Numbered from the stretch's first letter, positions 1 through 8,697 are shown. The stretch is 64,000 nucleotides of DNA from Pseudomonas cremoricolorata (GCF_000759535.1 NZ_CP009455.1:4716404-4780403); one strand, 5' to 3'. Notes: generated from the letters alone by a model not told the origin. Translations and numbers: made by a program.

Positions 1-489
1 GAGCACTTCGCCCGCCCCGGTGCCAGCGCCGCAGTCGATAAAGCGTTGCGTCTGGACAGCACGGTGATGCTGGTCGATGACCCGGTCAAACGGGTCGACA
101 ACATGACCATGGCCTGGGGCCTGGAAGCGCGTACGCCGTTCCTCGACTACCGCCTGGCCGAACTCTCGGCACGTATTCCGGCCCGCTTCAAGCTGCCAGA
201 CGGCGGCAAGCAGGTGCTCAAGGAAGCGGCGCGACGGGTGATCCCAAACGAGGTGATCGACCGCAAGAAAGGCTATTTCCCGGTGCCTGGCCTCAAGCAC
301 CTGGAAGGCGCCACGCTGGATTGGGTACGGCAGCTACTGACCGACTCCAGCCAAGACCGTGGCCTGTTCAACCCGGCTGAAATCGACCGCCTGCTGAGCA
401 ATCCACACGGCCAGCTCACCCCGCTGCACGGCTCCAAGCTGTGGCAGCTGGCCGCGCTGAACCTGTGGCTCAGCGAACAAGGAATCTGA
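1..489 (+). CDS. N-acetylglutaminylglutamine amidotransferase, C-terminal part (cut by window edge)
   Basis: The frame is open from base 1 and ends at 489, giving the last 162 residues of an asparagine-synthase-like protein. The segment MTMAWGLEARTPFLDY is the conserved C-terminal region of the asparagine synthetase ATP-pyrophosphatase domain. The next two genes are the NAGGN synthetase and the NAGGN-associated M42 peptidase, so this member is expected to amidate N-acetylglutaminylglutamine to the osmoprotectant NAGGN in the cytoplasm. The N-terminal glutaminase domain lies outside the window. The function comes from family and context. Confidence 0.88.
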   Translation, partial: EHFARPGASAAVDKALRLDSTVMLVDDPVKRVDNMTMAWGLEARTPFLDYRLAELSARIPARFKLPDGGKQVLKEAARRVIPNEVIDRKKGYFPVPGLKHLEGATLDWVRQLLTDSSQDRGLFNPAEIDRLLSNPHGQLTPLHGSKLWQLAALNLWLSEQGI

Positions 490-493
490 TTCG

Positions 494-2239
494 ATGAAAG
501 CCCATGAAATCGCCTATGGCCAGCGCCTGCTGCGCGGCCAGGCGCCCTCCTATGAACGCCTGCAGGCGCGTCTGGCCGGTGACGGCAGCGAGCCCCACGA
601 CCAGCCGCGGGCCCTGCATTGTGGCTGGGGGCGACTGCTGATCGGCCACACCTACCCCGATCCGCAGAGCCTGGCCGGTGCGTTGCAGCAGGAACGCCCC
701 GGCGAGCGCGACATCGCCCTGTACGTGGCCGCGCCGCAGCAGGTGCTGGCACAGGCACCGCAGCACCTGTTTCTCGACCCTTCCGACACCCTGCGCCTGT
801 GGTTCAGCGACTACCGTCAGGCGCAGCGCGTATTTCGCGGCTTTCGTATTCGCCGGGCGCAGAACGCGGCGGACTGGCAGGCGATCAACGCCTTGTACCA
901 GACCCGCGGCATGCTGCCGATCGACCCCGAACGCCTGACACCAAGGCACTTGGGCGGGCCGGTGTACTGGCTGGCTGAAGACGATGACAGCGGTGCAGTC
1001 ATCGGCAGTGTGATGGGCCTGAACCACCACAAGGCCTATGCCGATCCAGAGCACGGCAGCAGTCTGTGGTGCCTGGCGGTCGATCCACAATGCAGCCGTC
1101 CCGGCGTCGGCGAGGTGCTGGTGCGCCACCTGATCGAGCACTTCATGAGCCGCGGTCTGGCCTACCTCGACCTGTCGGTGCTGCACGACAACCGTCAGGC
1201 CAAGCGCTTGTACGAAAAACTCGGTTTTCGCAACCTGCCGACCTTCGCCGTCAAGCGCAAGAACGGCATCAACCAGCCGCTGTTTCTCGGCCCGGGGCCC
1301 CAGGCCGAGCTCAATCCCTATGCGCGAATCATCGTCGATGAAGCGTACCGGCGCGGTATCGAAGTGCAGGTCGATGACGCCGCTGCCGGGCTGTTCAGCC
1401 TGAGCATGGGCGGGCGCCGTGTGCGCTGCCGTGAGTCGCTGAGCGACCTCACCAGCGCCGTGAGCATGACCCTGTGCCAGGACAAGCGCCTGACCCAGCA
1501 CGCGCTGGAGCAGGCTGGCCTGCACGTGCCGGTGCAGCAACTGGCCGGCAGCGCCGACGACAACCTGGCATTTCTCGAAGACCACGGCGCGGTGGTGGTC
1601 AAGCCGGTGGACGGCGAGCAGGGCCAGGGCGTAGCCGTCAATCTCAGCACCTACGACGAGCTCACCCAGGCCGTCGAGCAGGCGCGGCGCTTCGACAGCC
1701 GCGTGTTGCTGGAAAGCTACCACCCAGGGTTCGACCTGCGCATCGTGGTCATCGCCCATGAAGTGGTGGCCGCGGCCATTCGCCATCCGGCGCAGGTCGT
1801 CGGTGACGGCAGCCACTGTATCCGCGCGCTGATCGAGGCGCAGAGCCGTCGTCGCCAGGCGGCTACCGGGGGTGAGAGTCGTATTCCGCTGGATGAAGAA
1901 ACCGAACGCACCTTGCATGCAGCAGGCTTCGATTACGACAGCGTGCTACCGGCCGGACAGCCCCTGGCCGTGCGCCGCGCCGCCAACTTGCACACCGGTG
2001 GCACCCTGGAAGACGTCACCGAACGCTTGCATCCGACCCTGGCCGATGCCGCGATCCGCGCTGCCCGCGCCCTGGATATTCCCGTGGTGGGGCTGGATTT
2101 TATGGTCGCCGACGCCAGCCAGCCCAACTACGTGATCATCGAAGCCAACGAGCGCGTGGGCCTGGCCAACCACGAGCCGCAACCCACTGCCGAACGCTTC
2201 GTCGACCTGCTGTTTCCCCACAGCCGCGCCCTGACCTGA
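494..2239 (+). CDS. ngg: N-acetylglutaminylglutamine synthetase (GNAT plus ATP-grasp)
   Basis: This is a 581-residue two-domain enzyme. Residues of about 115-250 form a GNAT acetyltransferase domain (LWCLAVDPQCSRPGVGEVLV is the acetyl-CoA loop region). Residues of about 300-575 form an ATP-grasp ligase domain with VVVKPVDGEQGQGV and a C-terminal IIEANERVGL metal/nucleotide motif. The family makes the acetylated glutamine dipeptide precursor of NAGGN, an osmolyte made by pseudomonads under salt stress. It starts 4 bases after the amidotransferase stop with a GGAA upstream, so the two are co-transcribed. Confidence 0.9.
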   Translation: MKAHEIAYGQRLLRGQAPSYERLQARLAGDGSEPHDQPRALHCGWGRLLIGHTYPDPQSLAGALQQERPGERDIALYVAAPQQVLAQAPQHLFLDPSDTLRLWFSDYRQAQRVFRGFRIRRAQNAADWQAINALYQTRGMLPIDPERLTPRHLGGPVYWLAEDDDSGAVIGSVMGLNHHKAYADPEHGSSLWCLAVDPQCSRPGVGEVLVRHLIEHFMSRGLAYLDLSVLHDNRQAKRLYEKLGFRNLPTFAVKRKNGINQPLFLGPGPQAELNPYARIIVDEAYRRGIEVQVDDAAAGLFSLSMGGRRVRCRESLSDLTSAVSMTLCQDKRLTQHALEQAGLHVPVQQLAGSADDNLAFLEDHGAVVVKPVDGEQGQGVAVNLSTYDELTQAVEQARRFDSRVLLESYHPGFDLRIVVIAHEVVAAAIRHPAQVVGDGSHCIRALIEAQSRRRQAATGGESRIPLDEETERTLHAAGFDYDSVLPAGQPLAVRRAANLHTGGTLEDVTERLHPTLADAAIRAARALDIPVVGLDFMVADASQPNYVIIEANERVGLANHEPQPTAERFVDLLFPHSRALT

Positions 2240-2262
2240 ACGTTGCACAAGGAGACCTGGAC

Positions 2263-3447
2263 ATGTCCGAACGACATCCCGAGCCCGATCTCGACTACAT
2301 GAAGCGTGTGCTGCTGGAGATGCTCGCCATCCCCAGCCCCACCGGCTTCACCGACACCATCGTGCGCTACGTGGCCGAACGCCTGGAAGAACTGGGCATC
2401 CCCTTCGAGCTGACCCGTCGCGGCACCATTCGCGCGACCCTGCGCGGGCGGCAGAACTCCCCGGACCGGGCTGTTTCCGCGCACCTGGATACCATTGGCG
2501 CCAGCGTGCGCCAGGTGCAGGACAACGGCCGCCTGGCGCTGGCGCCGGTCGGCTGTTGGTCGAGCCGCTTCGCTGAAGGCAGCCGCGTCAGCGTGTTCAC
2601 CGACAGCGGTGTGCTGCGCGGCAGCGTGCTGCCGCTGATGGCCAGCGGGCACGCCTTCAACACCGCCATCGACCAGATGCCGGTGAGCTGGGACCACGTC
2701 GAAGTACGCCTCGATGCCTATAGCACCACCCGCGCCGATGCCGAAGCGCTGGGCATCGGTATCGGTGATTTCGTCGCCTTCGATCCGCTGCCCGAATTCA
2801 CCGACAGCGGCCATATCAGCGCCCGCCACCTGGATGACAAGGCCGGTGTCGCCGCCCTGCTGGCAGCGCTCAAGGCGGTGGTGGAAAGTGGCCAGCAACC
2901 GCTGATCGACTGCCACCCGCTGTTCACCATCACCGAAGAAACCGGCTCTGGCGCAGCCGGCGCCTTGCCGTGGGACGTGAGTGAATTCGTCGGTATCGAC
3001 ATCGCCCCGGTGGCGCCAGGCCAAGCCTCCAGCGAGCATGCCGTGAGCGTGGCGATGCAGGATTCATCCGGGCCGTACGATTATCACCTGTCGCGCCACC
3101 TGCTGAACCTTGCAGCCGAACAGGAACTGCCGGTGCGCCGCGACCTGTTCCGCTACTACTTCAGCGACGCGCATTCGGCGGTGACCGCCGGGCATGACAT
3201 CCGCACCGCGCTGGTGGCGTTCGGCTGCGATGCCACCCATGGCTACGAGCGTACCCACATCGACAGCCTGGCGGCCTTGAGCCGACTGCTGACCGGCTAC
3301 CTGCTCAGCCCGCCCGTGTTCGCCAGCGATTCGCAGCCGGCCAGCTCGTCGTTGGAGCGCTTCAGCCACCAGCTCGAGCACGACGCGCAGATGGAGAGCG
3401 ACACACGGGTACCGGCCGTGGACAGCCTGGTGGGGAACAAGGCCTGA
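2263..3447 (+). CDS. M42-family metallopeptidase of the NAGGN osmoprotectant system
   Basis: The 394-residue protein shows the co-catalytic zinc pattern of M42/M20-type aminopeptidases: SAHLDTIGA (His and Asp), HLDDKAGVAALLAAL (bridging Asp), TEETGSGAAG (catalytic Glu pair) and a C-terminal THGYERTH His. Pseudomonas NAGGN loci regularly carry such a peptidase as third gene; its exact substrate is not evident here, but turnover or processing of the dipeptide is the obvious guess. It follows ngg after 23 bases with an AAGGAG ribosome binding site. Residues from about 365 on are low-complexity and probably a flexible tail. Confidence 0.85.
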   Translation: MSERHPEPDLDYMKRVLLEMLAIPSPTGFTDTIVRYVAERLEELGIPFELTRRGTIRATLRGRQNSPDRAVSAHLDTIGASVRQVQDNGRLALAPVGCWSSRFAEGSRVSVFTDSGVLRGSVLPLMASGHAFNTAIDQMPVSWDHVEVRLDAYSTTRADAEALGIGIGDFVAFDPLPEFTDSGHISARHLDDKAGVAALLAALKAVVESGQQPLIDCHPLFTITEETGSGAAGALPWDVSEFVGIDIAPVAPGQASSEHAVSVAMQDSSGPYDYHLSRHLLNLAAEQELPVRRDLFRYYFSDAHSAVTAGHDIRTALVAFGCDATHGYERTHIDSLAALSRLLTGYLLSPPVFASDSQPASSSLERFSHQLEHDAQMESDTRVPAVDSLVGNKA

Positions 3448-3459
3448 TTCCTACGCGGT

Positions 3460-3491
3460 GATTCGGGCTTTCGCGTACGATGGCCCGAATC
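3460..3491 (+). terminator. Stem-loop after the NAGGN operon
   Basis: A perfect 9-bp stem (GATTCGGGC at 3460-3468 with GCCCGAATC at 3483-3491) and a 14-base loop lies 12 bases after the M42 stop. There is no clear T-run, so it may stabilise the mRNA end or be a weak terminator. It ends 21 bases before the yheU start. Confidence 0.4.
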
Positions 3492-3512
3492 ATCATCCAT
3501 TGCCGCTGACCT

Positions 3513-3740
3513 ATGCTGATTCCCTACGAGCACCTGCAAGCCGATACCCTCACCGCCCTGATCGAGGACTTCGTCACCCGCGACGGCACCGACAACGGTG
3601 ACGACACGCCGCTGGAGACCCGCGTGCTGCGCGTGCGCCAGGCCTTGGCCAAAGGCCAGGCGTTCATCCTCTTCGATGTGGAAAGCCAGCAATGCCAGCT
3701 GCTGGCCAGGCACGACGTGCCGCCCGAGCTGCTGGGCTGA
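3513..3740 (+). CDS. YheU family (UPF0270) protein
   Basis: A 75-residue acidic protein beginning MLIPYEHLQADTLTALIEDF and containing TPLETRVLRVRQAL, both hallmarks of the YheU/UPF0270 family found across gammaproteobacteria. The length equals the family norm. The molecular function of the family is unknown. It is convergent with csrA: the two stop codons are 4 bases apart. Confidence 0.88.
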   Translation: MLIPYEHLQADTLTALIEDFVTRDGTDNGDDTPLETRVLRVRQALAKGQAFILFDVESQQCQLLARHDVPPELLG

Positions 3741-3744
3741 CCGC

Positions 3745-3957
3745 TCAGCGCCGCGAGCGCTCCGGCCCGGAACCGTCCGACTGCTCGCACTTGCGTTGCG
3801 CGCGAATGCGCTTGAACACTTCGCTGCGGTGCACTTCGACATGCCGCGGCGCCTCCACGCCCATGCGCACCACACCCCGGCGCAGATCGACCAGCTTGAT
3901 GGTGATGTCGTCACCAATGACGATGGACTCGCCCACTTCTCTCACGAATACCAGCAT
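3745..3957 (-). CDS. csrA: CsrA/RsmA-family RNA-binding regulator, RsmI-like
   Basis: A 70-residue CsrA homologue. It starts at MLVFVREVGESIVIGDDI and keeps the key RNA-binding arginine at position 44 (VEVHRSEVF), while position 4 is Phe instead of the usual Leu. CsrA proteins are dimers that bind GGA motifs in 5' leaders and repress translation or alter mRNA stability. The divergence from RsmA/RsmE and the YheU neighbour fit the third Pseudomonas paralogue, RsmI. I chose the internal ATG at 3957 because it gives the family N-terminus and has GGGAG 6 bases upstream; a frame extension to 4017 is not needed. Confidence 0.9.
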   Translation of the reverse strand: MLVFVREVGESIVIGDDITIKLVDLRRGVVRMGVEAPRHVEVHRSEVFKRIRAQRKCEQSDGSGPERSRR

Positions 3958-4033
3958 GGCGCACTCCCGCAGCGGTGAAAAAGACCGCAGACTGCCGGGG
4001 AGCGGTTGCCCTGCCAATGGTATTGGTCGATTC

Positions 4034-4046
4034 AGGAACCTTCCTA
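4034..4046. promoter_or_regulatory. AGGAA-CC-TTCCTA inverted repeat upstream of csrA
   Basis: AGGAA (4034-4038) and TTCCT (4041-4045) form an inverted repeat about 77 bp upstream of the csrA start and 67 bp before the pxpA stop. The same AGGAA-N2-TTCC form recurs at 16896, 21299 and 30861. A protein-binding site is an inference. Confidence 0.3.
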
Positions 4047-4103
4047 CTTTGGCTGGTAACTTTTCTTACGTCCGCTACCTACAAATTGCGCTAACTGCCC
4101 GGC

Positions 4104-4868
4104 TCACGCTCGCTGCGGCGCACGCACGCTCACCCCTTCGCGCGTCAATGCCTGGCGAATCGCCTGGGCGAATGCGGCTGCGCCTGGCTGGTCGCCGTGG
4201 ATGCACAACGTGTCAGCCTGCACGGGCACGGTGCTGCCGTCGACCGCGACCACATGACCTTCACGCAGCATGCCCAGCACTTGAGCCACGGCCTGGTCGG
4301 CGTCGGTGATCATCGCCCCGGCCTGGCTGCGCGGGGTCAACGTGCCGTCTGCCTGATACGTGCGATCTGCAAACACCTCATGGCGCACCGCCAGGCCCAG
4401 CGCCTGAGCCGCGTGGGTCAGCTCGCTGTTGGCCAGGCCGTACAGATACAACTGCGGGTCCAGATCACGCACCGCTTCGCAGATCGCCCTGGCCAGAACC
4501 GGATCGGCCGCCGCCTGGTTGTACAGAGCCCCATGCGGCTTGACATGCTGCAGCCTGCCCCCCTGGGCGGTGACGAACGCCTGCAGCGCGCCCACCTGGT
4601 ACAGCACGCAGGCGTAGGCTTCATCCGCGCTCAGGGTCATGTTGCGGCGACCGAACCCTTGCAGATCGGGGAAGCTTGGATGAGCACCGACCGCCACGGC
4701 GTTTTTCAATGCGGCGGCGACCGTGTGGCGCATGATTCGCGGATCGCCTGCGTGAAACCCACAGGCGATGTTGGCTGAGGTGATCTGCGCCAGTACGGCG
4801 TCGTCGTCACCCATGCGATAGGCGCCGAAGCCTTCGCCCAGGTCACTGTTGAAATCGAGCTCAGGCAT
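4104..4868 (-). CDS. pxpA: 5-oxoprolinase subunit A (LamB/YcsF family)
   Basis: The 254-residue protein starts MPELDFNSDLGEGFGAYRMG and carries GFHAGDP and VKPHGALYN, diagnostic of LamB/YcsF proteins. With PxpB and PxpC it forms the ATP-dependent prokaryotic 5-oxoprolinase that opens 5-oxoproline (pyroglutamate) to glutamate in the cytoplasm. The ATG at 4868 gives the standard N-terminus and overlaps the pxpC stop by 8 bases; a longer frame to 4913 runs into pxpC. It is the last gene of a four-gene minus-strand operon. Confidence 0.92.
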   Translation of the reverse strand: MPELDFNSDLGEGFGAYRMGDDDAVLAQITSANIACGFHAGDPRIMRHTVAAALKNAVAVGAHPSFPDLQGFGRRNMTLSADEAYACVLYQVGALQAFVTAQGGRLQHVKPHGALYNQAAADPVLARAICEAVRDLDPQLYLYGLANSELTHAAQALGLAVRHEVFADRTYQADGTLTPRSQAGAMITDADQAVAQVLGMLREGHVVAVDGSTVPVQADTLCIHGDQPGAAAFAQAIRQALTREGVSVRAPQRA

Positions 4869-5805
4869 GCTCTCGCTCCAGTTGCACAAGCAGTCGGGCC
4901 CGCTGCACGGCAAGGCGCTGCGCGTGCTCGAGCGTGGTCAGTTCGAAGCGCACCGCCTCGCCGGGCAGCCGCTGCGCCAGCAGTGGCAGGTCAGCGCTGA
5001 TGACGTTGGCGATGCGCGGGTAGCCGCCCGTGGTTTGCCGGTCGGCCATGAGCACGATGGGCTGGCCGCTGGGCGGCACTTGCACGGTGCCGAAGGTCAC
5101 CGCTTCAGAAAGCAGCTCCAGGGGCGCGAGCAGTGGCAATGGCTCGCCCAGCAGGCGGTAGCCCATACGTTCCGAGTCATTGCCGATGCGGTACTCGGCT
5201 TCCAGCAGGGTACGCTGCGCTTGGTCCGTGAAAGCGTGCCACTCGCCCCCTGGCACGAGGCGGATGGCGCTCAGGGCTTCACGCTCGATGCAACGACGCA
5301 ACCCGCTGGGCAGGACGATGCGCGGGGGGTTGCGAAAACTCGACGCCAGCCCCAGCCGATCGCCCGCCTGCAGCGCCCGGCCGAGCACCCCGGCGTAGGC
5401 GCCGCGGCGGTAGGTGCTGACGCTGCCCAGCACGCTGTCCTGGGTGAAGCCACCGGCGACGGCCAGGTAGGCGCGGGCGCCGAAGCGACGCTGGCCGAAG
5501 GCCAGAATCGAGCCTGCCATGGCGCGGACAGGCCGATGCGGCGGCAACGGCTCACCGTCGAGCGTGGCGCCCAGGTCAGCGCCACCGATCGCGATCAAGG
5601 CGGCGGCGTCGAAGCGCGCCGTGGGCCCCTGCAGGGTCATTTCCACAACGCCAGCGTCGCGCCGGTTGCCCACCAGGAGGTTGGCCAGTTGCTGGGCCAG
5701 GGCATCCATGGGGCCGTTGACCGGCACACCGACATGCTGATGGCCGACTCGTCCCGTGTCCTGCAGGGTGCTGCACAGACCGGGCTTGAGAATCTCCAGG
5801 CTCAT
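4861..5805 (-). CDS. pxpC: 5-oxoprolinase subunit C (biotin-dependent carboxyltransferase-like)
   Basis: The 314-residue protein has the KipA/allophanate hydrolase subunit 2 signature: LEILKPGLCSTLQDTGRVGH at the N-terminus, VNGPMDALAQQLANLLVGN and LMADRQTTGGYPRIA. It forms the catalytic complex with PxpB and PxpA. The chosen ATG at 5805 overlaps the pxpB stop as ATGA, implying translational coupling; upstream in-frame codons to 5892 lie inside pxpB. Confidence 0.92.
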   Translation of the reverse strand: MSLEILKPGLCSTLQDTGRVGHQHVGVPVNGPMDALAQQLANLLVGNRRDAGVVEMTLQGPTARFDAAALIAIGGADLGATLDGEPLPPHRPVRAMAGSILAFGQRRFGARAYLAVAGGFTQDSVLGSVSTYRRGAYAGVLGRALQAGDRLGLASSFRNPPRIVLPSGLRRCIEREALSAIRLVPGGEWHAFTDQAQRTLLEAEYRIGNDSERMGYRLLGEPLPLLAPLELLSEAVTFGTVQVPPSGQPIVLMADRQTTGGYPRIANVISADLPLLAQRLPGEAVRFELTTLEHAQRLAVQRARLLVQLEREHA

Positions 5806-6572
5806 GCAGGGCGGCCCTCCTCGCGCATCGATTCGAAGACAGCGGGTGTTATGGCCACGAACCTTATCTTGTCGCCGCTCTGCATCAGACACGGCTGAGT
5901 GCGATAGGCATCGAACACCGTCAGTGGGGTACGGCCGATCAGGTTCCAGCCACCCGGCAGCTCCAGTGGATAGATCACCGACTGCCGGTTGGCCAGGCCG
6001 ATGCTGCCCGCGGCCACATGGGTGCGCGGCGTGGCCCTGCGGGGCGGGTTCAGGCGCGGGTCGAGCACACCGATATAGGGATGCCCTGGCGCGAAGCCGA
6101 CCATCAGTACATCCAGCATCTGCCCGCCATGCAGCTCGATGAGCGACTCGGGCGTGAGCTTGAGCGCATCGGCCACGGCGTCCAGATCCGGGCCGTACTC
6201 ACCGCCATAGCACACTGGAACGTCGATGACCCGCGGCGCAGCGGCCGATGACGAACCGGCCCTGCGCAATACCGCGTCCAGTTGCTCGCAGAAGGCCTCG
6301 TAAGGGTACTGGCCCTCGGTACACGCCACCTGTTCCGGACGATAGTGCACGCCGATCGAGACCATCGCCGGCACGATGTCGCTCACCCCATGCAGCTCAC
6401 CCTCGAGCACCGCCTCATTGAGTTGCCGAGCGTAGTGGGCCACCCGGCGATTGGTGTCGACGTCGAGCACCTGACCGAACGTGAGCACCAGGCAGCTATC
6501 GCCTGCCGGGTGAATCGTCCAGCGCTCGACAGGGACGCTGCCTGGGGTGTCCATCACTTTCAACCTGTTCAT
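5802..6572 (-). CDS. pxpB: 5-oxoprolinase subunit B (KipI-like)
   Basis: The 256-residue protein has the allophanate hydrolase subunit 1/KipI motif set: GDSCLVLTFGQ, VPVCYGGEYGPDLDAVA and VGFAPGHPYIGVLDPRL. It is the ATP-dependent partner of PxpC. The N-terminus is some 20 residues longer than usual; an internal ATG at residue 7 is an alternative start. It follows the transporter gene by 24 bases. Confidence 0.92.
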   Translation of the reverse strand: MNRLKVMDTPGSVPVERWTIHPAGDSCLVLTFGQVLDVDTNRRVAHYARQLNEAVLEGELHGVSDIVPAMVSIGVHYRPEQVACTEGQYPYEAFCEQLDAVLRRAGSSSAAAPRVIDVPVCYGGEYGPDLDAVADALKLTPESLIELHGGQMLDVLMVGFAPGHPYIGVLDPRLNPPRRATPRTHVAAGSIGLANRQSVIYPLELPGGWNLIGRTPLTVFDAYRTQPCLMQSGDKIRFVAITPAVFESMREEGRPA

Positions 6573-6596
6573 TTCAGTTACCTAAATCTACTGGCC

Positions 6597-7943
6597 TCAC
6601 CGCTCGAGCTGCTGACCCGCCGTTTCCTTGAGAAAGATCAGCGACAGCAGACTCAGCGACGCCGCCCCTGCAAGAAAGTAGCCCGGCATCAGCAGATTGC
6701 CGGTCGAGCCGATCAGCGCCGAGGACATGAACGGCGCCACCCCGCCACCCAGGATAGCCCCCAGGTTCACCGCAATCGCCATGCCGGTGTAGCGAACCCG
6801 CGTCGGGAACTGCTCAGCGTACGTGGGATAACCGACCGACTGAATGATAGGCATGGGCAAGGTGGCAACCAGCAGTGCCAGGGCCGCGACCCAGATCGAG
6901 GCGCCGTTCATCAAGGTCATCATCGGCACCACCAGCACCATATAGCCGAGGAAGCCGATGGCCAGCGTGCGACGACGGCCCAAGCGATCCGAGACGGCGC
7001 CCCAGAACGGCATCATGGCCGCGACGATGAAGCTGATGCCGGCGATCGTCCAGTAGACATGGGACTTGTCGAACTTCAGATAGGTGGTCAGGTAGATGTT
7101 CATGAAGACGATGCCGATGAAGTACCCGACATTCTGCCCAAAGGCCAGAATCACCACCCGCACCACGCTGCCCAGGTGTCGCCCCATGACTTCGCGCACC
7201 GGCGCTGCCGGCGGTTTGTCCTTCTTCAGGAAGGCCTTGTACTCGGGGGTTTCCTCGACGTTGTGGCGCAGCTTGCACGACAGCAGCACCAGCGGCACAC
7301 AGAGAAAGAACGGAATCCGCCAGCCCCAGGCCTGCAGTGCTTCAGGGCTGAGCAGCAGGGTGATCACACCACACACGCAGGCGGCGGTACCGCCACCGAT
7401 GGCCACGCCCACTGGGGTGAAGGCGCCGAAGAAGCCGCGTCGGTGCGCCGGCGCGGATTCAGCGACGAATGCGGCCGCGCCAACCACCTCGGCACCGGCG
7501 AAGAAGCCTTGGGCCAGGCGAATCAGCACCAGCAGGATCGGTGCGAGGATCCCGGCCTGGGCAGTGGTGGGCAAAAAGCCGATCAGCGCCGTGGACAGGC
7601 CCATGCCGATCACCGTGGTGAGCAGCACGCCACGTCGACCAATGCGGTCACCCAGACGCCCGAGGATGATGCCGCCCAGCGGGCGGGTGAGGAACGCGCT
7701 GCCAAATACCGCCAACGATGCCAGCAACGCGGCAGCGGGGTTGTCACTGGGGAAGAACAGCGGCGCGATGATCGCGGCCATGTAGCCGTAGACGCCAAAT
7801 TCATAGTATTCGACGGCAGTGCCAGTGGACGCGGCGATGGCCGCTCGACGGCTGACGGACTTGCGGTCGCAGGAAGGGGACACAGCATCGGGAGCGGCAG
7901 CAGGCATGGAGCCTGCGCCCTCTGGGGCTAGCACGCGAGACAT
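6597..7943 (-). CDS. MFS transporter of the metabolite:H+ symporter (MHS) type
   Basis: A 448-residue, 12-helix major facilitator protein. TGTAVEYYEFGVYGYMAA in the first helix and GRLGDRIGRRGVLL in the loop between helices 2 and 3 mark the MHS branch (ProP, KgtP, ShiA relatives), which imports small organic acids or zwitterions with protons. It is the first gene of the pxp operon, so 5-oxoproline or a related acid is the likely substrate; that is inferred from context only. The first 35 residues are a variable cytoplasmic tail. Confidence 0.85.
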   Translation of the reverse strand: MSRVLAPEGAGSMPAAAPDAVSPSCDRKSVSRRAAIAASTGTAVEYYEFGVYGYMAAIIAPLFFPSDNPAAALLASLAVFGSAFLTRPLGGIILGRLGDRIGRRGVLLTTVIGMGLSTALIGFLPTTAQAGILAPILLVLIRLAQGFFAGAEVVGAAAFVAESAPAHRRGFFGAFTPVGVAIGGGTAACVCGVITLLLSPEALQAWGWRIPFFLCVPLVLLSCKLRHNVEETPEYKAFLKKDKPPAAPVREVMGRHLGSVVRVVILAFGQNVGYFIGIVFMNIYLTTYLKFDKSHVYWTIAGISFIVAAMMPFWGAVSDRLGRRRTLAIGFLGYMVLVVPMMTLMNGASIWVAALALLVATLPMPIIQSVGYPTYAEQFPTRVRYTGMAIAVNLGAILGGGVAPFMSSALIGSTGNLLMPGYFLAGAASLSLLSLIFLKETAGQQLER

Positions 7944-7978
7944 AGATCACCATTCACCAAACCAACGGATTATTAGCA

Positions 7979-8002
7979 AGGCGGTCTGGGCCGCCTGTTT
8001 TT
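7979..8002 (+). terminator. GC-rich hairpin with T-run, plus-strand sense
   Basis: AGGCGG (7979-7984), six-base loop, CCGCCT (7991-7996), then GTTTTTAT. In form it is an intrinsic terminator read on the plus strand, but no plus-strand gene precedes it; it sits in the upstream region of the minus-strand MHS transporter. It may instead act as an operator or belong to a short plus-strand transcript. Confidence 0.35.
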
Positions 8003-8056
8003 ATATGTCTGCCAAGGGCAAACCGGTTGTGATGGGCAGTAACTGAAGTGCCGATG

Positions 8057-8076
8057 GGCCAGGACATGGCCTTTTT
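8057..8076 (+). terminator. Second plus-strand terminator-like hairpin
   Basis: GGCCA (8057-8061), loop GGACA, TGGCC (8067-8071, its last base shared with the start of the next block), followed by five T and GTTG. It lies 55 bases after the previous hairpin, in the same sense, with no annotated plus-strand gene upstream. Confidence 0.35.
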
Positions 8077-8093
8077 GTTGTTATGGGGTCAAC

Positions 8094-8117
8094 GCGCCGA
8101 ATGCTGCGATTCGGCGC
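8094..8117 (-). terminator. Stem-loop after the VOC gene
   Basis: A perfect 9-bp stem GCGCCGAAT (8094-8102) / ATTCGGCGC (8109-8117), loop GCTGCG, 10 bases beyond the stop of the minus-strand VOC gene. The T-run on the minus strand is poor. Confidence 0.45.
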
Positions 8118-8127
8118 CCGGATTGGC

Positions 8128-8553
8128 TCATTTTGCGAACAGCTGGCTCATGTCCTTGAAGGCTTTGAACTCCAGCGCGTTGCCACAGGGGTCGAACAGG
8201 AACATCGTGGCCTGCTCGCCGACCTGGCCCTTGAAGCGGACGTAGGGCTCGATGACGAAGCGGGTCTGCCGTGCCTTCAGGCGATCGGCCAATGCTTCCC
8301 ACTCCTCCCAGCCCAGAATGATGCCAAAGTGCGGCACAGGCACGTCATGGCCGTCCACCGCATTGGTGTGCGCGGCATCCTGGCTCGCGGTCTTGGGGTG
8401 CTCGTGGATCACCAACTGATGTCCGTAGAAATCGAAATCCACCCAATGGCTGCTGGAACGGCCTTCGGCCAGGCCGAAAACCTCGCCGTAGAAGGCACGC
8501 GCGGCGGCGAGGTCGTACACAGGGATTGCCAGGTGAAAAGGGGAAAGGCTCAT
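8128..8553 (-). CDS. VOC family (glyoxalase/bleomycin-resistance fold) protein
   Basis: The 141-residue protein has the two beta-alpha-beta-beta-beta modules of the vicinal oxygen chelate fold: [20 protein letters not shown] at the start and [20 protein letters not shown] at the end. FHLA His, [10 protein letters not shown] and the final Glu are candidate metal ligands. Substrate unknown; relatives include dioxygenases and glyoxalases. Of two adjacent ATGs the second (8553) has the better GGAG spacing of 6. It is divergent from the LysR gene at 8698, which may control it. Confidence 0.8.
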   Translation of the reverse strand: MSLSPFHLAIPVYDLAAARAFYGEVFGLAEGRSSSHWVDFDFYGHQLVIHEHPKTASQDAAHTNAVDGHDVPVPHFGIILGWEEWEALADRLKARQTRFVIEPYVRFKGQVGEQATMFLFDPCGNALEFKAFKDMSQLFAK

Positions 8554-8697
8554 CATGGGCTCCAGTCTGTTCTGGTGATAGGGCGCCGGGAGCCGCGCGG
8601 GTCAGCTCGCTGCGATACGCCTGGAACCGATCATAGGTCTAGCGAACAGACAAAAAAAACAATATATTTTTTTGCAAAGCACAAAGGAAATTTGTGA

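Noticed and set aside
470..1918. Long minus-strand open frame antisense to ngg
   Set aside because: It is the complement of a well-supported GNAT/ATP-grasp gene; high GC makes long antisense frames common, and the translation has no family pattern.
6282..7931. 549-codon plus-strand frame over the MHS transporter
   Set aside because: Charged, repetitive His/Gln/Arg-rich translation typical of an antisense shadow in GC-rich DNA.
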